Source: Bombardia bombarda
Lineage: Eukaryota; Ascomycota; Sordariomycetes; Sordariales; Lasiosphaeriaceae
Reading direction: 5' to 3'
Length of the DNA: 64,000 bases
Assembly: GCA_030512295.1 (NCBI GenBank)
Contig: JAULSR010000002.1
Location: 1,426,001-1,490,000, forward strand
Shown piece by piece: positions 26,277 to 38,163 of this stretch (position 1 is its first letter; each line of letters starts with the position of its first letter). Position numbers and translations under genes: made by a program. Under the pieces are notes generated by a model. That model was not told the origin of the DNA, made no database searches, and saw nothing but the letters and a program-made list of their open reading frames with translations.

Positions 26277-27720
26277 TCATTTGGGACGATAAGTGCCGGC
26301 AGCATATCCCAAGCCAGCGCCTTGAACTTTTGCAGCTGAGCGCAGCCTATTATCGCAAACTGAATGTCAGCACTCTTGTCAGCATTCTGCCTCCGGCCAG
26401 CGTTGTGGATCACACCAAACTCGAAGAAATATAATTCCTTACTAGGAATGCTTTGGGCTAGGCTGGCACACTCACATCCTGTCGCTTCCACCGACGGCAC
26501 GGTTGGTATCCAGAGTCTCGCCGACAATCTGCTTCCTAGCTCCGCGGCTGAGTGCCTGCTGGGTGTCCTTTCGAGCAGCCGTGCCGGCGTCCTTGGAATC
26601 GCCGGCAGTCGCCAGGTTGGTAGGGTTACCAGCGGCCTGTTGGATGGCCTGGGCATTCTTCTGGTACTTATAGACAGTCCAGTCAAAAACATAGTCGTAC
26701 TGGAAACCCTCACGGACAAAGAGGTCGCGGAAGATCTTGCGGAGGTAGCTGTAGTCAGGCTTGTCATCAAAGCGGAGCGAACGAGTATAGTTCAGATAGA
26801 TGGCAAACTCGTTGGGAAAGCCACGGCAAAGAACCTCGGTCGGGGTGGTCATCTTCTTCTCCATGATGCGGTCGTATTTCTGCTTCTTAGTGGCAGCCTT
26901 GAGTCCCTGCCAGGGAAGAGAGCCACGGCAGAAATAGAGCATGACATAGCCAAGGGACTCCATGTCATCACGACGAGACTGCTCGACACCGAGATGCGTG
27001 TTGATAGACGCATAGCGAGCTGTGCCAGTCAAGTTCTTGTTCTCTCTGTACGGGATGTGGAAGTGGGTCTTGGGATCACGGTACTTCTTGGCAAGACCGA
27101 AATCGATGACATTGACCTGGTTACCTCGCTTGCCAATCCCCATCAAGAAGTTATCGGGCTTGATGTCACGGTGAATGAAGGACTTGGCGTGGATGTACTC
27201 GATTCGGGAGATCAGCTGGTCGGCGAGAAGCAGTACCGTCTTGAGCGAGAATTTGCGGTTGCAGAAGTTGAACAAGTCCTCCAAGCTGGGGCCGAGAAGA
27301 TCAAGAACCATGGCATTGTAGTCACATTCGGTTCCGAACCAGCGGACGAAGGGAATGCCAACACCACCAGCGAGGGACTTGTAAACCCGGGCCTCATACT
27401 CAAGCTGAGGATGCTTTGCCTTCACGCTCTCGAGCTTGATGGCGATCTCCTCTCCGGAAATGATATTAGTGCCAAGGTAGATGTCGCCGAAGGAGCCGGA
27501 ACCGATTTTGCGGCCGATGCGGTACTTGTTACCAACGCGGAGATCCTGATACTTTGTTAGCCCAAACGAACCCATTGTTTGAGATATGTAATTTTCAGTT
27601 GCCCAACGTGCATATCCAAGGTTTTGTAGAAATCCAGGGATATAAGACAAAGAGACCAAGAGACTGCATTTCGGGCAACCTCGTCGTCCAAGTGGAAGGA
27701 AGGCATACCATGGTGGTCAT
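26277..27720 (-). CDS. Casein kinase 1 (Hrr25/CK1-delta/epsilon type)
   Basis: Three exons, 27720-27709, 27545-26476 and 26346-26277, give 383 residues. Exon 1 has only four codons (MTTM) and joins over a 163-base intron to DLRVGNKYRIGRKIGSGSFG. All kinase motifs are present: EIAIKLESV with the ATP Lys, FIHRDIKPDNFL, VIDFGLAKKYRD and the CK1 signature LTGTARYASINTHLG in place of APE. The third exon was chosen because an ATGTGAGT donor at 26475 and an ATAG acceptor make DRMLRSAAKVQG and an in-frame stop; without splicing, translation stops right after DRM. CK1 of this type acts in ribosome maturation, vesicle traffic, DNA repair and, in fungi with an FRQ clock, clock-protein phosphorylation. 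High conservation makes the identity secure. Confidence 0.95.
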
Positions 27721-27808
27721 GTTTGCGGTTGTTAGGGCTTCCTTTGAAGGAAGCGTTGTCCGGGTGGTTAGAAGTCCGACAAGTTCGAAAGCGGTAACCG
27801 GAGCGGGA

Positions 27809-28343
27809 CTGCAAGCACAGCTATGTTAGTTTTGATTCGCGACGTGAAGGCTGAATTGAAAAAGGCGGTGTCGAGGTCGATTTCAATAACAGCAGCCTCT
27901 TCACAAAGGAAGGCGTTTGACTTGCGGGACAAAAGGGAACGAGGCAGCCACTTGCAGCGACGAGGCTGGAGATAAATGCAAGGAAACGACGATAATGACC
28001 GCAACGAGGGGCTGCGTAATCGGTCGTCTCTGGTGGAAAAGTGATGCAGAGAATTAGATTTGACTCACCCGTCGAAATACTGGGTTCCGGCTTCGTGAAG
28101 TGCGGTGCCGAATTTCGGGGGCGATTGAGGTTGAAAGGCTCAGACGTCGCGAGGGGAGCGAATCCTGTTTCCGACCGTGGAGGGTGGAGGTGGAGGTGGA
28201 GGTGGAGGTGGTGGGTGTTTGGTAAAGAGTTAGAGTTTCACGCCAGACCCAAACGCGGGAAAAAATCTAAAAGTAGGCACCTAAGTGGTTAGTAAAGTCA
28301 CGGGATGGGTAATACGTTGCAAATGTCGCAAAAATCCACTTAC
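27809..28343 (-). promoter_or_regulatory. Probable 5' leader of casein kinase 1 with two introns
   Basis: Upstream of the CK1 start the minus strand shows two well-formed introns without coding frame. One spans 28343-28281 (GTAAGT donor, ACTAAC branch, TTAG acceptor). The other spans 28068-27809 (GTGAGT donor, ACTAAC branch, TTGCAG acceptor). With the 12-base first coding exon this gives a heavily spliced 5' end. The exact transcription start is not visible. A GGTGGA hexamer tract at about 28184-28213 lies in the leader exon between the two introns. Confidence 0.5.
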
Positions 28344-30386
28344 CCTCGATAATGTCCGATGTTCCGGACGTGAGGAAATGGAAGGAGTTTTAGGTCGAGA
28401 AAAGGACAAGAAAGGGAGGAGGGAGGAGGGAGGAGGAGGTCAGCAAAAAGCGGTTTGTGAGAGCCAACCTGACTGTGAGGTGCCAGGCGGGCTCGGATTC
28501 CGCCCCTGCACTTTCTTTCAGTCCAGTGCCCTTGTCCCCAGCTAGTCAAAGCCAAGGACGAGTTCCACAGTGTCCTTGCGTGGGCCAAGTATGAAATGCA
28601 CAGTGTGGAGTGTGAGATGGCAAATGTCGGCTGGATCGGGAAGGGCGCGCATCAGCACGAGGTCCACCGCCTAAAATGAGGTGCGCTCCGTGCGGTCTGG
28701 GTGACTGCCCGGATTCTGGTGTGTCGAGCGAACGAGAGGCAGCCACCTATGCACCGAAGTTCCAAGGTTAGGCAGAAACGGCCCAATCCAACAGGGCGTA
28801 ACGAGCCACTCGCGCCTGCTTAAACCACTTCCCTAGGTACTTATCAGCCCCCTCATCTCCCCGTCTCCCCCCATCCACTGTAGACGCCATCTTGACCAAC
28901 GGAACTGTCAATCAGGTGCGCGCAAAAGCCTTAGGCCTTGATCGCACCAAACATTACAACAGCATCATTTAATTATGAGTCGTTATTTATCTCCGTGTCA
29001 CTGGAAAGGCGCACGCGCACAAACACGCTCCACCCCCTCCTTTGTCAGATCGCAGCTTGGGCAGGGAGGGATCGTGGACCTCTATCGCTGAACCTGACAG
29101 GTGGTATCTATTTCCATGAATTATGTCTTGACTAACGGAAAATGTACTCCTTGAAGCGTGCAGCTCCAGTCTGGCCCGGTTATGGGCAACCCGCCAGATA
29201 TATACAAGAAAACAGGCTCGAGACTCCAATAGCATGTCGAGAACGGAGAGCGAACGGCTTGGGATGCTGGCGACGGTCCCGACAGCCTGGATCGAACATC
29301 CATGGCAAACTTGCTTTGGCAGATGTAATAAGGCTACTAGCAGTGCCATACCAGCACCCTGAGGGAGCCTAAGCGCCCCAGGAGCCAGGTTAAATACAAG
29401 GCCGCGGCTGGATGCTGGATCTGGGCAATTAAGCGCTTCTGAGATGTCCACAAACAAGCCGCGCCCACGATTGATATACCTAGGTACTTGAGTGGGCAAA
29501 TGTACTTGGTAATGGGGAGCACAACTGCGGTTGGAACGACGGATGTTGGGTGAGAAGTGAGCCAAGTACTATGTCACCACCTATCGAGAGGGGTCTGGTG
29601 AGGCCGCACTGTGCGGCGAATCCGATCTTGAGGCGGTCCGAGTCGGGTCATGGACAGGATTGAAATGGGCTATCAAGTACCAACAGCCTACACGGGGGAA
29701 GCGATATCCTGGAGGCTATAGGGAATGTATTGCTATGCTATATGCATACATACACAGGACAGGAGATCAAGCGATTGCAAAAGGGAGATCTACAGCAGGG
29801 AACCTCAAAGAGGGGAAAAGGTCTGCGACGCATCCCCGACGCACCCAAACTGGCTCTCATTTATTGACAGCACACTAATTGGCTAGTTCTAGACACAGGT
29901 TGACTGTCACTGCCCGGTCCCGACCAAGGAAGGAACGAGCGTCGGGTCTGCTGCGATCGTCTGACGCACTAACAAGACCACGCCCACTCAGGAGTGTTAT
30001 CATTCGTTTCATTCGAAAACATTAAATGGCATCTACACCGTGCCCCATTCATCATCTCGTACCTCATCCATTCCCCTCAACTCAAGTCGACGGCGTAGGC
30101 GCCTCAAGCGCATGCAGGCAAGATCACCAAGACCTTTTTAAGTCCGCGTCTAGATGGGAACAGGCTCGTGCCCGGGCGTATCCGTAAGTAGGTGGCTGCT
30201 TGGAACCCCAATTAGTGGGCGGCTCGGGCTACATGCCACGAACACCTACCCATTTTCCTACGTAGAGGTACTTATCGCCGACATGTCCGCCCTGAGAGCC
30301 AACAAGGTCGCCGCTGGTCGCGGCGCACGGCGGCAAAACCGGAAGTTGCCCTAGGGCGGCGAAATACCCAAAATAGCAGCAGCAGC

Positions 30387-30420
<34 letters not shown>

Positions 30421-32916
30421 GTAGCAGCAGCAGTAGCAGTAGCCTCCCGCGGGGTACTACCGTATCCGCGTACATACATTCCAAGCACCGTGGGAAAGGC
30501 AAGTAGGCAACCTGAAAATTGCTAAGACAAATAGGTGGTTATCGAGGACGTCAAATAGACACCAACTACCTCTCCGACGCCCGTAAACTATAAGTATACA
30601 TACGGGCTCGGAAGCAGATAGACAGACAGCAAAAGAAGTGGATGATCCATCGCTCCAGACCTTGGTCGACGCGTTTAGCGACCTGGCCGATGGAAGGGAG
30701 GGCGAGCGAGCCCGAACCAAGCAAAAGACCCATCATCGAACACACCTGGACCTGGTTGCCCACCTGCATATTCCCCATCTTTCTACAACAGAGCCCAGTC
30801 TCGCCAGTGTCAGTCAGTCGTAATCGCAGCGGAGATTCCGTATCAGACTCGTATAATTTATTCTGTGTGGGTGATACTACGTTCACTTTTTGATTCCGGC
30901 ATGTACGTTGGGTCATGGATCGCCATCGTCACAGCATACAAATACATTGAATGGCCACCAGCCAGGTAAGCTGATCGTCCTTGTTGTCCAAAGGGCTCAA
31001 CCTTTATCAAGTTCTAGAACCGATCCCGCTCTCCGTCGCACATGCTTTATGTAACATGAGAAAGAACTAAGAGCCGGCCAAGTCAAACGATGGCAGCCTC
31101 CCGGTACCGATATTGCTGATCGGTCAAAGGTGTGAAGCGAGGGGGTGGACAAGGCGAATCTAGAACCCCCAGATTAACCCCTCAGCTACACCTCACTGGA
31201 ACTACTGAAGTACGGATACGTGCTGGGCGCTTCTGAGCCGAGCCGAGCCATCCCTCCATCCGGGTTTCCTCCTCTAGTAACCACGTTCAGCACATCACAC
31301 AGTGCTAATAAATGTGTCATAAATACACCTACCCTCCTCCCCAGGCAGCCAGCGATGCTCTGACGCCCGCCAATGCAAGGGCGCGCGTTTGTCAATGTTG
31401 GTCGTCAGAGCTGTTGTGATTGCTCACTCTGATTATCTGGTTCTTATCTGTGTAATGCCAGGTTCCGGTGTCCGTGGAAGTTGATCTACCTGCCTACCTG
31501 TCTTGGTAGGTCACTCAAGGGCAATCCTCCCCCTCTCGCTCGCCACTGCCTTCCATGCTTCCAGCGGCATTTCCCAGAAAGGAGGTAGGACAAGACATTT
31601 ATATCTCCATTAGTAAGTAATAACAACATAGCAGCCTCTGCACCTGCTCAGTCACCAAATCCTACCCAGCTGCTTAGCCGGGACAACAAAGGAAGGAAGC
31701 CTTTGACAGCTTCTTTCTCATCTAGCCAGTTGTTCTGGAAGAATCTCAAACATGCATTCCCGCAACTACCCATGGTGCCAAGGCGGCAGTTTTACACAAC
31801 CCGTCTAAGGGGGCTTTTTGGGAGGAAAAAAAAAGGCACCGGAAGACGGGAGCTGGGCAAAGTTGTGGGAGCATGGTCAGCCCGAGCTCACGGATAGCGG
31901 AATGTGATAATTACAAATGTGGCATGATGTTGCTGTAGCACACAAATTGGGGCAGTTGGAATTTGGGATGAGTTCCATTTCCCTGTTCTGGATGTACCGG
32001 CACCCCTTACTTCCCACAGAGCATGAAGGCAGGGCGTGCATAGTAAGGGGCGCTTATAGATGCAGCACATATTTAATTCAGGTAGATCCAGTGATCAATA
32101 TGGCCATGCCACATGTTTTCTCTTGAGCTCAGCTTCTTCGGATCGGTGGCATTTGCCTGCCCGGGTTAACGAGCCTGAAAGGAAGCCATGTTACACGAGC
32201 ACCATGATCAATCAATGACGGCAATGTGTCACCGCTTGACATTGTAGCTAAACGCTGGAAAATGGCCCGAGCCAAGAACATATGTGGTATTCAAGCAAGG
32301 GATGAATAAGATGCCTCGATCATCATCGTGGCTTCCGAGATGCCTGGTTCATAGAGAGGCCCCTACATCGGTCACTTCAAAGCAGTATATCAATGGATAT
32401 CCTTTTCTCATTTGTCAATTGTATCCGGTATTTCATCTTCCGAGTAACCGAATACTAAATCATTAAATGATAACCAGCAACTGCGGTATAGCCATCCGCT
32501 GGATAATGATTGGAAGACTCACAGTTTATATACACCAGATGACTGACGATGGTCCAGCTCTCGCTAACACGCTGACAGCTGAAGTCAACCTAGATCAGAT
32601 ACATGGATGTGCTTCATACCGCACATTATGTTATTTGTCTGATACCTCAAGGGCACTTTCTTAGCGAGATTCTTGACGCCACAGTTTTTCATGGGTTGTT
32701 GATGTTTTCAACCTCGTTCGTTGTTTGGCTTGTTTGTCTGTTGTTTGTTTGCCACGTTTGACGTCTGGGGGCCTATGCCGAGGACGACAGTGATCTTTTC
32801 AACCCACCGACTCTCACTCCAACCACGAAAAACAACACTCCATCCATCCTCAACAGATCGACTCTCGACAAACCATCCTAAACAACCTACTCCCTTCATA
32901 ACATCTCTCTTACACC
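28344..32916. other. About 4.5 kb without a convincing gene
   Basis: Open frames here are short, start with non-ATG codons or lack recognisable protein features. CCTAGG palindromes lie near 28832 and at 29477, and a CAG trinucleotide tract at about 30374-30441. The last 200 bases (32700-32916) look like a promoter and leader, CAACC-rich, for the small gene at 32917. Confidence 0.45.
30374..30441. repeat. CAG/TAG trinucleotide microsatellite
   Basis: About 22 AGC-type triplets, interrupted by four AGT triplets, lie outside any supported gene. The TAG interruptions stop the polyglutamine frame, and the opposite strand would give poly-Leu with no gene around it, so it is taken as non-coding. 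Confidence 0.85.
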
Positions 32917-33318
32917 ATGCCATCAACGCCACGCATCATGACCAGCCAATGGTGCAAGGTGGACTTGGACCGCACCACGGGTCTGCCCAAGTCTGCATCC
33001 CTTATTCACTCAAAGACCTGCGACTGTGACGGCAGTAACAGTAACAGTGACAAGGAATTCGTGGAGAATTACGTCCAAGAATTGGTCTCCAACCAAACAG
33101 AGGCGTTGAGAGATATCATGGGGGCGGCACCTGCAGCGGACGTCAAGAAGTTTGCATCTGCAGGAGTCGCTACCCTCAAGATTCTCGGTCTCAAACATCC
33201 CATCACTGCTAAGCAAAGCCCCTCGATGGTGACGAGTGAGATGGGAGAAGAAGGTCTGGATGGGGGTGTGTTGACATGTTCTCATATTTTGGAGTTAAGT
33301 CATTCACTGGACTTGTGA
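32917..33318 (+). CDS. Hypothetical small protein
   Basis: A single open frame of 133 residues begins at an ATG in a good fungal context (ACACCATGCC) after a leader-like CA/CT-rich stretch. I do not recognise the family. It has a central Asp/Ser/Asn-rich stretch (CDCDGSNSNSD), a helical middle (KEFVENYVQELVSNQTEALRDIMG) and an Ala-rich segment. No signal peptide or membrane segment is seen. The final residues after GMGEEG are less protein-like and could belong to an intron or a readthrough end. It lies about 460 bases upstream of the short-chain dehydrogenase on the same strand. Confidence 0.4.
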   Translation: MPSTPRIMTSQWCKVDLDRTTGLPKSASLIHSKTCDCDGSNSNSDKEFVENYVQELVSNQTEALRDIMGAAPAADVKKFASAGVATLKILGLKHPITAKQSPSMVTSEMGEEGLDGGVLTCSHILELSHSLDL

Positions 33319-33779
33319 TCTTTGGTAGGTAACTGAGGTCATCAACACGGGGACGTTTCCCCCTTTTGTTATTCCCGGAGGTGCATAAAGACGAGGAGAT
33401 GTAGGTATTTGTGTTCTTTGCACCAACCAAACGGAAGCAAAGCTCATTTTCTGGAAACATAGCGTTTGGGGCACGAGCACGGCTAAGAAAGCGGCCTTTG
33501 TCTAAAAGTAAACGAGATCAATATTAAGGATGCCTCCGGTTGCGGAGGTACGGCGTGCTTTGCAGCAGCAGCGGGAAGGTGCCATTTCAGCCATCCGAAG
33601 CAGTCGCGATTCACTGCATCAATTACATCACCAAGCATGAATACGTACCCGTGCCCAGGTAGGTACCCGACCGACCGACCATCCTCCAACATGATACGGC
33701 TCAACCTGCATGCAACTATTCCGGCCCATTTCCGTGCACTTACCCATACCCGTCCATACCCCGAGAATCTGATAAAACG

Positions 33780-34681
33780 ATGCCAAGCGTCCTGATTGTC
33801 GGCGCGACCCGAGGCCTGGGTGCCTCCCTCGCAACCCAATACGTAGAGAAGGGATGGGCCGTCTACGGAACCACACGATCTCAAGCAGGCCCCGAGGGCC
33901 TTGCTGATAGCATCAAGTGGCTCACGGCCGTCGACCTCATGCAAGCAGACGTTGGCGATGGCATCGTCGAAGGACTGAAAGGATCCAAGCCATTAGACGT
34001 CGCGGTAAGATGTCCCTAGCCAAATAAACAGGTCAGGTACCTTGAGTCAGATATACTAACTGAAAGCAACCCTCCAGATCATCACAGCCGGCGTCTTCGC
34101 AACCGAGGATTTCCAGGACGGGCCAAAGTGGGACGAGGAGCTGCGCATGTACACGACCAGCTCGGTCGCGCCCGTCTTCATCGTCCATCGGCTGGTGCAC
34201 GCGGGCCTGCTGCACAAGGGGTCCAAAGTGGTGCTCGTGTCGTCCGAGGCAGGCAGCCTCGCCCTTCGCACCGAGGCCGAGGGCAACTACGCGCACCACG
34301 CTAGCAAGGCGGCCCTTAACATGGTGGGCAAGCTGCTCAGCTTCGACCTCAAGGACAAGGAGATCGTCGTGTCCATCGTGCACCCGGGCTTCATGCGAAC
34401 CGAGATGACGCGCGGAGTGGGCTTTGATAAGTACTGGGACGAGTTCCATGGTGAGTATTTACCTATGTTGGTCTCGGGATATGTGATATACGCAACGAGG
34501 GCTAATGACCATGCTAGCTGTGACGGCCGACGAGGCAGCCAAGAGCTTGATAGGGTGGACGGACAAGCTCGATATGTCAAAGTCGGGGCAGTACTGGGCT
34601 CCGCGGGGCCCTCTTGATATTGGTACGGCTGAGGCGGTTCTTGGAAAGGGCCTACCGACCCCTCTGGAGCTGCCGTGGTAA
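33780..34681 (+). CDS. Short-chain dehydrogenase/reductase (classical SDR, C-factor-like)
   Basis: Three exons (33780-34004, 34078-34450, 34518-34681) are joined by a 73-base intron with an ACTAACTGA branch and a 67-base intron; they give 253 residues. The N-terminal Rossmann motif VLIVGATRGLGASLA follows the TGxxxGxG pattern for NAD(P). After splicing, DVAIITAGVF occupies the NNAG position. The catalytic Ser is in KVVLVSSEAGS, and the YxxxK pair is in NYAHHASKAAL. IVHPGFMRTEM is the usual PG motif. The arrangement resembles the C-signal/sniffer-like cytosolic SDRs. Substrate is not predictable. No biosynthetic cluster surrounds it. Confidence 0.88.
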
Positions 34682-37600
34682 GGGAGAGCGATGGCGACCT
34701 AGTTGATGACGTACCAGACAGATCCTCGGAGATACAATTTAGGAATACTAGGCGTGGCTTTTTCCTAGCTCGCCGGGAAGGATGGCCGGGTCGGGTCGGG
34801 GGACTCTTGGGGCCCGAGAGTTCGGAAACCTAAAGAATTGCTCTACTATCAACCTTTCCTTCTAGCTTGCTGCGTCGTTATTTGGGTGGTGTATCCGTCC
34901 TGACGCTACACTTCTTGCTGGCGAATATGGCTGCTATTCGGAGGAGACCAAACAGTGACGGTATGCACCCCGTATGTACAGTATTAACGACCCCTGAGTA
35001 TACTTGTCGTCCGTGTCTTAGCATCGGTCTATGATCCGGTAGAACGGCCTGTTTCCCCAAGCCGCCAAACTGTACCCCACAACGATGTGGTAGCAAGCTG
35101 GTGGGGCGGGTGGTAAGGATTACGCATCCATTCAGGACCCCTATGGCTTGGCTCTGGCCGAATCAGGGAGTCAGGTTCTCTACCCTGCCGAGCATGCTGC
35201 CAAACACCAGACCAGCCATCCTCCATCCTGTTCTGGTCTGCCCGGCTGACCGCATCCACGAGTACGAAGCTTTTCATGCCGAGCAATTGGAATCAGCCAC
35301 CTGGGTGGTTTTTGAACCAGAATGTTGTTGATTGGCTGTCTTTTGCATTGTGATTAATGCCTTTGCTCTGTGAGTTGGATGTCTGCACCTCGGCTTTGCT
35401 TCGGGGGGGTGATTTGAATTTGATTGCAAAGAGGCATTCACCGCTTTAGCACCGCGACTTTGGCGCTGGGAACTTGGGACTCCCTTGTAGCACTTGGCGA
35501 GCTCCCTTCCCTGTGAGGCACTAGCTCCGTTCGTGGCTAGGTCCACTGAAGGAGCGGGGGACACTCCATTCCTCTTGGCTCTCGAGCTGTGAACACCTTC
35601 TGTGTGCCGCATCTTCAGCTTCAGTCCTGTGCCGCATAGGGTGTCAGGTGCCAGGTGCCCGAGGTCACTGGGTGAGGCTGATAACTACCGCTCGCCTATC
35701 GGTGTGCCAGTGCCTTGTCTTGTATCATGTTGAGTCGGGCTTGACTAGGAGCCCGGATGAAATTATGGACTATAGCGCGTTGGCGGGCCGTGGCGATGTC
35801 ATCCAAGACTGTAGCCCAATAGTGGTGTTTTCGCAAGGCAATGTTAGATGGAAATTCGAACTCAATTTCAGCCAACCCGCAATGAGCGACAAACGCCCCG
35901 GGATATCTACCAGGAAGCTGAGCTACGTTACCTGACTCAGCTAGACACTTACTTAGGTATCCTCCAACCCAGACTCTCGCTTCGGGACACGGGCAACGTC
36001 TTCTCTCGGCGTTGCTAGAATAGTTCTGCTTTAGTCAAGCGTTATCCGTAAGCTAACTGGTGCTCAGAAAACCAGAATGGAAGCATCGTGTCGTTCACCA
36101 AGCCTTGGCCGTGCAAGGAAAGAAGCCTCATCGGACGGGACCCGGGTGCGCGGCCAGGGGGGCTCTGTCCTGGCTTTGACATACGGATGCGACCTCGTAC
36201 ATGCACAAGTGATGATGCCTGCTGTCCAAATGAAACGGCATCAACCTCCAGTTTGCCGAACGCCTCATCCTCCCTCACGAAGTATTGCCAGGCGCCAACT
36301 GTTGGCCCTCAGGATCGACATCCTCCAGAAGGCCCTCGCTGATTGCCATACCTTAGGTATTGCGGACAAAGAGGATGGATGTGAAGAACGATTGAATCCA
36401 AAAGGGAAATCGAGCTACGGGATTCGGTGCCTGGCACTACTGGGAAGGGAGCACTGTAGGGGGAGTACTTAGGGACCTGGGTGGCACACTAAAATCGATT
36501 AGCGTGTGGGGTTGGCCAAAGAGAGATGGCGAACCAGGTGAACAACAGTGATTCTGGCTCTCAAGATGGAAGGGGCTGTCGACGCCGGGAGGTGTAGATG
36601 CTGGCCCCGACTGCCGAAAATACGGTGCTTATTACATACGAGAATGCCCAGGGGGGTCAGCTGAAGATAATCCATAGATCATTCAGGCATCGCTTCCATC
36701 CTTTTCCTCTTTTTTGTTGTGCATTACCTTGCAAGTCCCATCCATTGTTTGCGGCACTCGAAGTGGCCTCTCTTCCTGGTGTATCTCTTTATCGGAACAG
36801 CATCCAGTACAATAAACCGAGCTTCCAGTGCCCGACTTTGGCATCCAGCAGCCTGCAACTGCGACGAGCCGCCGCGGACAAAGCCCACACCGCTGGACAT
36901 TGCACACCTCAGGTCACCAGGTCGTTGAGATCGCGCTCCCATCCCCACTGATCCACAGCGCCAGTCGGCACGCGGACCCTCCATCGAGCAAAACACTCAC
37001 GGCCGACTCTTGTTGTAATCTCCTTCTTCCGACCGGTCGCAGGGAAATCCAAACAGGATTGCTCATAAATTGTCTGCAGCGGTGGAGAAAGAGCCAAAAG
37101 GAAACCGGAAAAAAAAAAAAAACCATCGCCCATCGCCCATCGTCATTCTCATCTGTTTCCCGGTTGCCACCGCCGCACCACGACACAACACATCCTGAAC
37201 GGCCCCGCCAGCTTTGCGACATTCCCTACCGTACCTTATTGGTTATCCAATTCACCTGCGATAGACCTACTAGTCCACCCCGCGTGCCAGTTTTCGAGAC
37301 GTTGGAGGCCCGCCAAGGACCTTTCTATTGCCCGCAACCACCCAGTCATAACCGCAACGTGGGAGCCAACCCAAGCCAGACAAAGTTCCAGTCTTGTGCT
37401 GGACAGAAAGGCACTCACTTACCTGGTCGTACCACACCTGTCGCCATCTGTCAAATCGATTCAGCTCGATAGCTTTCGACGGTGACCGCCGCTGACGAGG
37501 ACGACGAGGATCACGGTTTCTCGGCTACTTCGCAGCTAGTGAGCGAACAGCATCAGGCCGGATTCAAAGAAACCTAGGCGCATAATAATAAACGTAGTGA

Positions 37601-38163
37601 ATCATTTCTCGCGGTATCCCACATCTCGACGCAGCCGCCTCAGCACAGACGAGACCAGCGCCTGCGCATATCCACTGGGAGACCGGGTCCCGCAGCACTA
37701 CCTGCAACTTACCAGTAGGCATCTGTTTCGTCGGCTTCTCACGCGCCGGGCAAACCCAATCAAACTAAGGTACCGCGCCTACACAATCGCGCGGCCGTTG
37801 ACAAGCCCCAACAGGTTCAGCCGAGCCGATTTGATTTACCATTTGGCAATTTGGGGCGAGGCCGCGAGCTTTCAACTGCTTGTCGGGCGAAAAAGCACGA
37901 ACCGGGAGTGAAAGCCAACCCCACTGCAGTGTGCAACCGGTGTTTGAAGCTCCCTGGTTCCTTATCTGGTATGACGCTAGGCCAGGGCAAAGGCTCAGGA
38001 ATCCAATCCTCCAAGACATTTTGATACCGCACCCGCACCACTGCCCGCGACCAAACCCACGCTTGGAGCGAGCAAAGAGACACGACATCCGCCTGCTGCA
38101 CCGCCAGCACGACTAACACACTAGACTTGCATAGCATTCTCAATTCCTTCCCCCCATCCGCCC
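34682..38163. other. About 3.5 kb between SDR and Pal1 genes
   Basis: No convincing gene was found. The right half, from about 36,900, is C-rich and pyrimidine-rich and probably includes a long promoter and leader of the Pal1 gene, with a 14-base poly-A run near 37108. Open frames there are rich in Pro, Ser and Arg and look non-coding. Confidence 0.45.

Noticed and set aside
28987..29565. Minus-strand frame of 192 codons
   Set aside because: Begins at a TTG codon, has mixed composition and no recognised motif or gene-like leader.
30272..30502. Poly-Leu frame over the CAG tract
   Set aside because: Simple product of the trinucleotide repeat; no flanking domain or signal-peptide logic.
36828..37472. 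Plus-strand 214-codon frame before Pal1
   Set aside because: Pro/Ser/Arg-rich with a poly-Lys run from an A tract; looks like promoter and leader DNA with chance openness.
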